From NCBI GenBank assembly GCA_023701165.1, contig JAMPXL010000020.1:1-9420 (forward strand): a stretch of 9,420 bases of DNA. The letters run 5' to 3'. The notes below the pieces were generated by a model. The model made no database searches. It saw only the letters and a program-made list of their open reading frames with translations, and had not been told where the DNA came from. The DNA is from Geothrix sp. Lineage in GTDB: Bacteria > Acidobacteriota > Holophagae > Holophagales > Holophagaceae. The translations under genes were made by a program, and so were the position numbers. Shown here one piece after another: positions 1-5,190 of this stretch. The stretch's first letter is position 1. Each line of letters starts with the position of its first letter.

Positions 1-15
1 AGGAGAAAGCCATTC

Positions 16-33
16 CCGCCGGTACAATGGCGG
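16..33 (+). promoter_or_regulatory. Candidate -10 element upstream of ffh
   Basis: TACAAT at 23-28 matches the sigma70 -10 consensus at five of six positions and lies 26 bases before the ffh start, which would give a leader of about 20 nt. It sits in the loop of a 5-bp inverted repeat (CCGCC at 16-20, GGCGG at 29-33). The matching -35 would fall at or just outside the left edge of the window, so it cannot be checked. The -10 is seen directly; promoter function is inferred. Confidence 0.4.
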
Positions 34-54
34 TTTGGTCCACGCCGGGGTCCC

Positions 55-1413
55 ATGTTCGACAGCCTTACCCAGAAGCTCAGCCAGGCGATGAAGGCCC
101 TCCGGGGCCAGTCCAAGCTGACGGAAGCCAACCTCGAAGCCGTGCTGCGCGAAGTCCGCATGGCCCTCCTGGAAGCGGACGTCCACGTGAGCGTGGCCCG
201 CACCTTCCTCCAGCGGGTGAAGGAGAAGGCTCTGGGCGCCGAGGTCATGCAGGGCCTCAACCCGGCCCAGGCCTTCATCGACATCGTCCACCGGGAGCTG
301 GTGGAGATCATGGGCGGCCAGGCGCCGGAGCATCCCCTCGCCTTCGCGTCCAAGCCTCCGACGGTGGTGATGATGGTGGGCCTCCAGGGCGCGGGCAAGA
401 CCACCACCTGCGGCAAGCTGGCGGTCTTCCTGAAGAAGCTGGGCCGCTCCCCCCTGCTGGTGCCCGCGGACGTCTACCGCCCCGCCGCCATCGAGCAGCT
501 GCATGTGGTGGCCAAGGACGCCGGCGTGCCCTCCTTCCGCACGGAGGAGAAGGATCCTGTGGCCATCTGCGCCGCGGCGGTGGCCGAAGCCAGGCTGAAG
601 GGCTGGGACACGGTCATCCTCGACACCGCGGGCCGCCTGCACCTCGACGAAGCCCTCATGGAGGAGCTGGTCCGCATCAAGGGTTCCGTCTCCCCGGACG
701 AGATCCTCTTCGTGGCGGACGCCATGACGGGCCAGGACGCCGTCCGCAGCGCCACGGCCTTCCACGGGAAGCTGGGCATCACGGGCGTGGTGCTCACCAA
801 GACCGACGGCGACACCCGCGGCGGCGCGGCCTTCAGCATCAAGCAGGCCACGGGCCAGCCCCTGAAGTTCGTGGGCGAGGGGGAGAAGCTGGAGGACTTC
901 CAGCGCTTCCACCCGGACCGCATGGCCCAGCGCATCCTGGGCATGGGCGACGTCCTCAGCCTCATCGAGCACGCCAAGGACAAGCTCGACGAGAAGGAAG
1001 CCGAGGTCATGGCCAGGCGCCTGGCCAAGAACCAGTTCACGCTCGAGGACATGCGCAAGCAGTTCCAGCAGGTGCAGAAACTGGGCTCCATGAACAAGAT
1101 CATCGGCATGCTGCCGGGCCTGGGGCAGATGAAGGATCAATTGGCGAGTGTGGCCACGGACAAGCGCATCAAGCACCTGGAGGCCATCATCAACTCCATG
1201 ACCCCCGCCGAGCGCGCCAACCACAACCTGCTGGACGGCAAGCGCAAGCGCCGCATCGCGGCTGGCTGCGGCCGCCCCGTGCATGAGATCAACCAGCTGC
1301 TCAAGCAGTTCATGGAAACGAAGAAGATGATGGGGCAGATGAACGATCCCAAGTTCATGGCCCGCATGCAGCGCATGGCCAAGATGGGCGGCGGCCCCAA
1401 CCTTCCCTTCTAG
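55..1413 (+). CDS. ffh: Signal recognition particle protein Ffh (SRP54 GTPase)
   Basis: Ffh is the protein subunit of the bacterial signal recognition particle. It binds signal sequences of nascent membrane proteins and 4.5S RNA, and delivers ribosomes to FtsY at the inner membrane. The 452-residue length is normal for the family. Residues 1-90 form the helical N domain. The G domain follows, with P-loop GLQGAGKTT (109-117), DTAGR (190-194) and the guanine-specificity motif TKTDGD (248-253). The 'ILGMGDVLSLIE' linker (294-305) leads into a methionine-rich M domain. Its RNA-binding segment KRKRRIAAGCG (396-406) and helix HEINQLLKQF (410-419) are intact. The ATG at 55 gives the standard family N-terminus (MFDSLTQKLS), but no strong Shine-Dalgarno precedes it. 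The TPR gene follows after 10 nt, so co-transcription is likely. Identification is secure. Confidence 0.98.
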   Translation: MFDSLTQKLSQAMKALRGQSKLTEANLEAVLREVRMALLEADVHVSVARTFLQRVKEKALGAEVMQGLNPAQAFIDIVHRELVEIMGGQAPEHPLAFASKPPTVVMMVGLQGAGKTTTCGKLAVFLKKLGRSPLLVPADVYRPAAIEQLHVVAKDAGVPSFRTEEKDPVAICAAAVAEARLKGWDTVILDTAGRLHLDEALMEELVRIKGSVSPDEILFVADAMTGQDAVRSATAFHGKLGITGVVLTKTDGDTRGGAAFSIKQATGQPLKFVGEGEKLEDFQRFHPDRMAQRILGMGDVLSLIEHAKDKLDEKEAEVMARRLAKNQFTLEDMRKQFQQVQKLGSMNKIIGMLPGLGQMKDQLASVATDKRIKHLEAIINSMTPAERANHNLLDGKRKRRIAAGCGRPVHEINQLLKQFMETKKMMGQMNDPKFMARMQRMAKMGGGPNLPF

Positions 1414-1426
1414 GAGCCAGTCCTTG
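1412..1426 (+). promoter_or_regulatory. Shine-Dalgarno that decides a TTG start
   Basis: AGGAG at 1412-1416 overlaps the ffh stop codon (TAG, 1411-1413) and lies 7 nt before TTG at 1424-1426. This is ideal spacing and supports TTG as the start of the TPR gene. It also suggests that translation of the TPR gene is coupled to termination on ffh. Confidence 0.7.
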
Positions 1427-2914
1427 GCGAACCTCCAGCCCCCGATCCCGCTCCGGACCTGGATGATCCTGGCCGCAGCGTTGAGCCTCGGGCTGGCCGG
1501 CGCCTGGATGTGGCAATCCGCTCCGCGGTCCTCGGGGATCGTGAGGGTGCTCATCATCGCCCCCGAACCCTCCGGCCAGGCCGATGTGGACTTCGGGCTC
1601 GAAACCCTGCTCCAGGACCACTTCGAGGTGCTGGCCGGGGCCACCGTGGCCCATGCCAAGGCCGTCCCCCCTCCGGCGGAGCTGCGCAAGCTCCCTTCGG
1701 ATCTGGCGCTGTTCCGCTTCCAGGGGCGCCGGGAGGGCCACCGGCTGGCCCTGACCACCCAGTGGACGACGCCGGCCAAGCTCCTGGCGGGCCGCCCATG
1801 GATCCGGGAAACCCAGCCGCCCATGGATCCGGGCCAGGCTTTGGGGGCCTGGGTGGATCACTGGCCGCTGGACCGGCGCCACCGCATCCGGACAGACCTC
1901 CACCCCCGCGCGCCAGAGCGTTTCTGGGACCTGCTCCAGGCCATGGCCATCCGGGACGATCAGACGGCCCTGGCCGGGCTCGCGGCGACCCAGGCGTTGG
2001 CCGAGGCGGAACCCCGGTGCGCCACGGCCTGGACCACCCTGGGCGACCACCTCTACCGCAGCCTGTGGGTGGACCCCGCCCAGGCCGGCGTCGGTCTCAA
2101 TTCCCGCACCCACCGGGCCTTCCAGCGGGCCGTGGAGCTGGTCCCGGGCCATCCCAGGGCCACCTTCCTCTGGTCCCTGATGCTCACGGACACCGGAAAC
2201 CAGGACCGGGCGCTGCGGGCGCTGGAGCAAGCCGCCCACCTCCGTCCCGGCATCCCGGACCTCTACCATGGCTTCGCCTACGCCGGCCGCACCGCCGGGC
2301 TGCTGGAAGGCGCCAAGGGGGCCCTGGCGCGGCAGCAGGCCCTGCTGGGCGCCATGGCCCAGCCCTCCTCCTGGTTCGCGGAGACCACCTACCTCTACCT
2401 CGGCGACTGGGACACCTTCGGCCGGGAGCTGCTGCGCGCCAGAGCCGTGCGCCTGGATGCCAACGTGGTGTTCTACCAGGGCTACTACGCCCTGCTCAAA
2501 GGCGACCGCCAGGCCGCGCTCGCCTTCATGAAGGCCGGAGAGGCCATGGCCGATGGCCCGGCCCCCTTCCAGGACCTCTGCCGGGTCTACCTCGCCTACC
2601 TGGAGGGCCGGCGGGAGGATGGCTTGGCCGAGCTCCGTCGCATCGACGACATCCGCGGCAAGCTCCGCATCCCTGACGGGGAGTGGACCTTCAAGGAAGC
2701 CGAAGTCTACTCGCTCCTGGGCGACGCGGACCGGGCCGTGGACTGCGCCACCCGGGCCTTCGTCCAGGGCTTCAGCTGCGCCCGCTGGTACGAGGCCTCC
2801 CCGTTCCTCGACCGCATGCGCACCCACCCGCGCTGGCCCACGCTGCGGCGGAACATCCAGGAGCGCCAGGCAGTGCTGGAGGGCAGCTTCCCGCCGTCCG
2901 CCTTCGGGCCGTGA
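1424..2914 (+). CDS. Membrane-anchored TPR-repeat protein of unknown function
   Basis: I do not recognise a specific family; the architecture is visible. The 496-residue product has a short N-terminus, then one hydrophobic segment (about 13-30) that looks like a signal anchor or uncleaved signal peptide, so the rest is probably periplasmic. Residues 38-150 form an alpha/beta region starting 'IVRVLIIAPEP' without a motif I can name. From about 200 on, helical-pair repeats fit tetratricopeptide repeats: AFQRAVELVPGHPRA (232-246), RALRALEQAAHLRPGIPDL (262-280), then 345-375 and 424-450. The C-terminus (ASPFLDRMRTHPRWPTLRRNI, 458-478) resembles the closing segment seen after TPR arrays in CadC-like or adenylate-cyclase-like regulators and in Acidobacteria proteins. 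No enzymatic domain is visible. It starts with TTG, with a good Shine-Dalgarno inside the ffh stop. An 18-bp direct repeat lies at 1791-1833. TPR scaffolds bind proteins; a link to SRP-dependent export is only suggested by position. Confidence 0.85.
   Translation: MANLQPPIPLRTWMILAAALSLGLAGAWMWQSAPRSSGIVRVLIIAPEPSGQADVDFGLETLLQDHFEVLAGATVAHAKAVPPPAELRKLPSDLALFRFQGRREGHRLALTTQWTTPAKLLAGRPWIRETQPPMDPGQALGAWVDHWPLDRRHRIRTDLHPRAPERFWDLLQAMAIRDDQTALAGLAATQALAEAEPRCATAWTTLGDHLYRSLWVDPAQAGVGLNSRTHRAFQRAVELVPGHPRATFLWSLMLTDTGNQDRALRALEQAAHLRPGIPDLYHGFAYAGRTAGLLEGAKGALARQQALLGAMAQPSSWFAETTYLYLGDWDTFGRELLRARAVRLDANVVFYQGYYALLKGDRQAALAFMKAGEAMADGPAPFQDLCRVYLAYLEGRREDGLAELRRIDDIRGKLRIPDGEWTFKEAEVYSLLGDADRAVDCATRAFVQGFSCARWYEASPFLDRMRTHPRWPTLRRNIQERQAVLEGSFPPSAFGP
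1791..1833 (+). repeat. 18-bp perfect direct repeat, 25-bp offset, within TPR gene
   Basis: GCCGCCCATGGATCCGGG occurs at 1791-1808 and again at 1816-1833, separated by 7 bases. The offset of 25 is not a multiple of three, so the copies are read in different frames (GRPWIRE and QPPMDPG). It is therefore not a protein repeat. It may be a relic of local duplication. Confidence 0.9.
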
Positions 2915-2922
2915 ATTAGGAC

Positions 2923-2951
2923 TTGGGCGGAACCCCTTTCCGCGATACACT
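2923..2951 (+). promoter_or_regulatory. Sigma70-like promoter of the rpsP operon
   Basis: TTGGGC (2923-2928) and TACACT (2946-2951) are separated by exactly 17 bases. They match the -35 consensus at its TTG core and the -10 at four of six positions. The predicted start near 2958 leaves a leader of about 14 nt with the rpsP Shine-Dalgarno. The element occupies the short gap after the TPR stop at 2914. A 6-bp inverted repeat (GCGGAA at 2927-2932, TTCCGC at 2938-2943) lies largely in the spacer. The motifs are seen directly; activity is inferred. Confidence 0.55.
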
Positions 2952-2960
2952 TTCCTGCTC

Positions 2961-2974
2961 AGGGAGTGCCCATG
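2961..2974 (+). promoter_or_regulatory. Ribosome binding site that decides the rpsP start
   Basis: AGGGAG (2961-2966) lies 5 nt before ATG at 2972-2974. An in-frame GTG at 2966 overlaps this site and would add only two residues (M-P). The ATG gives MLSIRLARNG, the usual S16 N-terminus, and is preferred. Confidence 0.8.
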
Positions 2975-3214
2975 CTTTCGATCCGTCTTGCTCGCAATGG
3001 TGCCAAGAAGCGCCCGTTCTACCACATCGTCGTCTCCGAGAACGACCGCATCCCCACTGGCCGCGCCGTGGAAGTGCTGGGCTTCGTGAACCCCATCGCC
3101 GGTTCCGGCGAAGAGGTCCGCATCGATGCCGAGAAGGCCAAGTCCTGGATCCAGAAGGGCGCCCAGCCCTCCAAGACCGTCCTCGATCTGTTCAAGAAGA
3201 ACCAGATCATCTAG
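2972..3214 (+). CDS. rpsP: 30S ribosomal protein bS16
   Basis: bS16 is an early-assembly protein of the 30S subunit that contacts 16S rRNA in the body region. The 80-residue product has the family signature: MLSIRLARNGAKKRPFYHIV at the N-terminus, then a core with 'GRAVEVLGFVNPI' (about 29-41). The C-terminal half contains 'AEKAKSWIQKGAQPSKTV' (about 53-70), as expected. Length is typical. It has its own promoter-like sequence upstream, and a hairpin with a T-rich tail follows 16 nt after its stop. That would give more S16 message than message for the khpA-rimM genes downstream. The arrangement ffh, rpsP, khpA, rimM is a known grouping in many bacteria, here interrupted by the TPR gene. Identification is secure. 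Confidence 0.97.
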   Translation: MLSIRLARNGAKKRPFYHIVVSENDRIPTGRAVEVLGFVNPIAGSGEEVRIDAEKAKSWIQKGAQPSKTVLDLFKKNQII

Positions 3215-3230
3215 CCCGATTCAGATCCAT

Positions 3231-3262
3231 GAAAGCCGGGCCGAGGTCCGGCTTTCTTTGTT
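3231..3262 (+). terminator. Rho-independent terminator or attenuator after rpsP
   Basis: GAAAGCCGG (3231-3239) and CCGGCTTTC (3248-3256) form a perfect 9-bp stem with an 8-nt loop, which an extra G-U pair can shorten to 6. The run TTTGTT (3257-3262) follows directly. The T-tract is short and interrupted, so read-through into khpA, whose start is 15 nt further on, is likely. It is best read as an attenuator that lowers expression of khpA-rimM relative to S16. The stem is seen; partial termination is inferred. Confidence 0.72.
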
Positions 3263-3277
3263 CCATGCGGAGCGACC

Positions 3278-3526
3278 ATGAACCTCGAAGCCTTCCTGCG
3301 TGATGTGCTGACTCCCCTGCTGGACCATCCGGAGGCCCTCCGGGTCGAGGTCGCGGGCGATGGCCGCAAGCGCGACGTGCTGGTCTTCGCAGATCCCAAG
3401 GACCGGGGCCGCATCATCGGCAAGCACGGGCGCATGATCTCGGCGCTGCGCACCCTCTGCAAGACCGCCGGAGAGAAGGTAGGCCTGGTGGTGAACCTCG
3501 AACTGGACGACCAGGACGAGGCGTAG
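3278..3526 (+). CDS. khpA: KH-domain RNA-binding protein KhpA (YlqC family)
   Basis: This small 82-residue protein is a single KH domain. The nucleic-acid-binding loop GKHG lies at 48-51 within 'GRIIGKHGRMISALRTL', and a beta strand follows (VGLVVNLEL, 68-76). KhpA is a cytoplasmic RNA chaperone; in Firmicutes it partners with KhpB (Jag/EloR) and affects cell elongation and division. The usual place of the gene, between rpsP and rimM, is kept here and confirms the call. ATG at 3278 has GGAG (3269-3272) 5 nt upstream. rimM starts 4 nt after the stop, so the two are almost certainly co-translated. Expression should depend on read-through of the hairpin at 3231-3262 or on a promoter I cannot see. 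No KhpB gene is in the window. Confidence 0.93.
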   Translation: MNLEAFLRDVLTPLLDHPEALRVEVAGDGRKRDVLVFADPKDRGRIIGKHGRMISALRTLCKTAGEKVGLVVNLELDDQDEA

Positions 3527-3530
3527 CGCC

Positions 3531-4082
3531 ATGCTGCTGGCAGGTCATCTCGCCAAGATCCAGGGGCTCAAGGGCGAGTTCCTCTTCCATGCCGTCATGG
3601 ACGAGCCGGAAAAACTGGACGGCATGCAGGGCCTGGTGCTGGCTCCGCCCCAGCAGGACCTCGAGCATGGCGAGGCCGCCCCACCCGCCCGCCCGGTCGC
3701 CTTGCGCGCCTTCCGCTGGCACCAGGATCGCCCCTGCCTCGCCTTCGCGGATGTGCCCGACCGCACCGCCGCAGAACCGCTCAAGGGCTGGGCCCTGTGG
3801 ATGCCCGAAGCCGCCGCCGACCTGCCGGAAGGCGAGAGCTTCCGCCACCAGTGGATCGGCTGTGAAGTCTTCATCGCCGGCCGCAAGGTGGGCGAGGTGC
3901 TGCGACTGGACCCCGGGCCCGCGGGCTACGACATGGTGGTGATGCGGGATCTGCGCCCCGGGCGCACCGGCCAGCGCGACATCCCCTACATCAAGGCCTG
4001 GTGGACCCTGGACCTGCCGAACCGCCGCCTGGACCTGGATCCCCCCGAAGGCCTGCTGGACGTGAACCTGGCGGGGGACTGA
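3531..4082 (+). CDS. rimM: Ribosome maturation factor RimM
   Basis: RimM helps assemble the head of the 30S subunit, binding ribosomal protein S19 and 16S rRNA near helices 31 and 33b. The 183-residue product shows the N-terminal beta-barrel opening 'AGHLAKIQGLKGEFLFHAV' (4-22), with QGLKG in place of the more usual HGLKG. A C-terminal PRC barrel (about 107-180) includes 'IGCEVFIAGRKVGEVLRL' and the family-typical ending 'DIPYIKAWWTLDLPNRRLDL', followed by DPPEGLL. The N-terminal domain is rather divergent, and the assignment rests mainly on the C-terminus and position after rpsP-khpA. Start is ATG at 3531, with GAGG (3518-3521) inside the end of khpA. trmD, often next in this operon, is absent; DUF4442 follows after 11 nt. 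Confidence 0.93.
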   Translation: MLLAGHLAKIQGLKGEFLFHAVMDEPEKLDGMQGLVLAPPQQDLEHGEAAPPARPVALRAFRWHQDRPCLAFADVPDRTAAEPLKGWALWMPEAAADLPEGESFRHQWIGCEVFIAGRKVGEVLRLDPGPAGYDMVVMRDLRPGRTGQRDIPYIKAWWTLDLPNRRLDLDPPEGLLDVNLAGD

Positions 4083-4093
4083 CAATCGGAGGC

Positions 4094-4579
4094 ATGTCCT
4101 CCCCCTTCGAACGCCTGAAACAGACCTTCGGCATGCGCCTGTTCGGGTGGCTGAAGATCCCCCTCCTGGCCTCGGTGCGGCCCAGTGTCGTCGAGCTGAC
4201 GGAGGCCCGCTGCGTGGTGCGGATCCCCCTCCGCCGGTGGACGAAAAACCATCTCGGCTCCATGTACTTCGGCGCCCTGGCCATCGGCGCGGACTGCGCC
4301 GGGGGCCTGCTGGCCATGGACCAGATCAAGCGCTCGGGGAGGCCCGTGTCTCTCGTGTTCAAGGCCTTCCAGGCCACCTTCCTCAAGCGCCCGGAATCCG
4401 ACGTCTACTTCATCTGCGAGGAAGGCGGGGCCATCCGGGACCAGGTGCGGCGGGCCCTGGCGTCCGAAGACCGCATCACGGAGCCCATGCGCGTCCAGGC
4501 CGCCGTGAAGCTGCCGGACGGCACCTTCGAGCCCGTGGCGGAGTTCATCCTGGAGCTGAGCCTGAAGCTCCGTTCCTAG
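4094..4579 (+). CDS. DUF4442 family protein, hotdog-fold thioesterase-like
   Basis: The 161-residue product resembles DUF4442 proteins, which are predicted to adopt the hotdog fold of PaaI-type acyl-CoA thioesterases. No substrate is established. The recognisable core is 'VVELTEARCVVRIPLRRWTKNHLGSMYFGALAIGADCAGGLLAM' (about 32-75): a strand pair, the NHLGSMYFGAL segment that begins the long central helix, and then the helix itself. The later strands 'VYFICEEGG' and 'AEFILELSLKLRS' complete the sheet. Being cytoplasmic and without a signal peptide, it could act on acyl-CoA or another thioester; this is inference. ATG at 4094 is chosen because it follows the rimM stop by 11 nt and gives a normal N-terminus. 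However, GGAGG (4088-4092) lies only 1 nt before it, which is unusually close. Its stop overlaps the stop of the convergent marC. Confidence 0.82.
   Translation: MSSPFERLKQTFGMRLFGWLKIPLLASVRPSVVELTEARCVVRIPLRRWTKNHLGSMYFGALAIGADCAGGLLAMDQIKRSGRPVSLVFKAFQATFLKRPESDVYFICEEGGAIRDQVRRALASEDRITEPMRVQAAVKLPDGTFEPVAEFILELSLKLRS
4576..4579. other. Interlocked stop codons of convergent genes (CTAG)
   Basis: The palindromic CTAG contains the TAG of the DUF4442 gene (4577-4579, + strand) and the TAG of marC (4578-4576, - strand). The two genes overlap by four bases. I see no intrinsic terminator hairpin with a T-tract on either side, so the transcripts are likely to extend into each other. Confidence 0.9.
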
Positions 4580-5184
4580 GCCGCCCGCAGCTGCAGCACG
4601 AACTTCTCGATGCCCGCCAGCAGCATCTCGATGGCGATGGCCGTGAGCACCAGGCCCATGAGCCGCTCGAAGGCCATGGTGACCTGCTCGCCCAGGAAAT
4701 CCGCGATCTTCTCCGCGAAACCCAGCACCACCGCCGAGATGAGCATGGCCACGGACAGGGCGCCCAGCCACTCCCACAGGCGGTGCGGCTCCCGGCTCAC
4801 CAGCAGCAGCACCGTGGCGATGGCCGAGGGTCCGGCGATGAAGGGGATGGCCAGGGGCACCAGGAAAGGCTCGCCATGGATGGGATGGCCCACCCGGCCC
4901 TCCGCGTGGGGGAAGACCATCTTCAGCGCGATGAGGAAGAGGATCACGCCGCCCGCGATGCCCAGCGAGGTGTCCGTGAGGTGCATGAGCCGCAGCACCC
5001 GCTGCCCGAAGAACGCGAAGAAGAGCAGGATGACGAAGGCGAACAGCACTTCCCGGATGATGATCCGCTGGCGCCGGGCCGGATCCACCTGGCGCAGCAG
5101 CCCGACGAAGAGCGGGATGTTGCCCAGGGGATCCGTCACCAGCACCAGCAGGACGATCGCGGAGACGAACGAGGACGAGTCCAT
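4576..5184 (-). CDS. MarC-family integral membrane protein
   Basis: MarC/YchE/YhgN proteins are six-helix inner-membrane proteins of uncertain function. The older link to multiple antibiotic resistance has not held up in E. coli. The 202-residue length is typical. Family motifs are clear: 'VTDPLGNIPLFVGLL' (16-30), 'GIAGGVILFLIALKMVFP' (about 75-92), 'LAIPFIAGPSAIATVLLL' (about 110-127) and 'FERLMGLVLTAIAIEMLLAGI' near the C-terminus. Hydrophobic segments alternate with short charged loops, consistent with about six transmembrane helices. The start is 6 nt after the sppA stop on the same strand, with only a weak Shine-Dalgarno, so translational coupling to sppA is likely. The stop shares a CTAG with the convergent DUF4442 gene. 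Family assignment is secure; function is not known. Confidence 0.93.
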   Translation of the reverse strand: MDSSSFVSAIVLLVLVTDPLGNIPLFVGLLRQVDPARRQRIIIREVLFAFVILLFFAFFGQRVLRLMHLTDTSLGIAGGVILFLIALKMVFPHAEGRVGHPIHGEPFLVPLAIPFIAGPSAIATVLLLVSREPHRLWEWLGALSVAMLISAVVLGFAEKIADFLGEQVTMAFERLMGLVLTAIAIEMLLAGIEKFVLQLRAA

Positions 5185-5190
5185 GCAGGG

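Noticed and set aside
396..406. No object at these window bases; refers to Ffh residues 396-406 (window 1240-1272), where RIAAGCG has Cys rather than Ser in the RNA-binding loop
   Set aside because: To my recollection Cys or Ser both occur here in normal Ffh proteins, E. coli included, so this is not an anomaly.
27..1286. Alternative-frame ORF overlapping ffh
   Set aside because: The Pro/Arg/Gly-rich translation is a frame shadow of ffh, which carries all SRP54 motifs.
1355..3025. A 556-codon open frame on the - strand opposite the TPR gene
   Set aside because: The + strand frame has a good ribosome binding site, a membrane anchor and TPR pattern. The antisense product is Gly/Pro/Arg-rich and spans the rpsP promoter.
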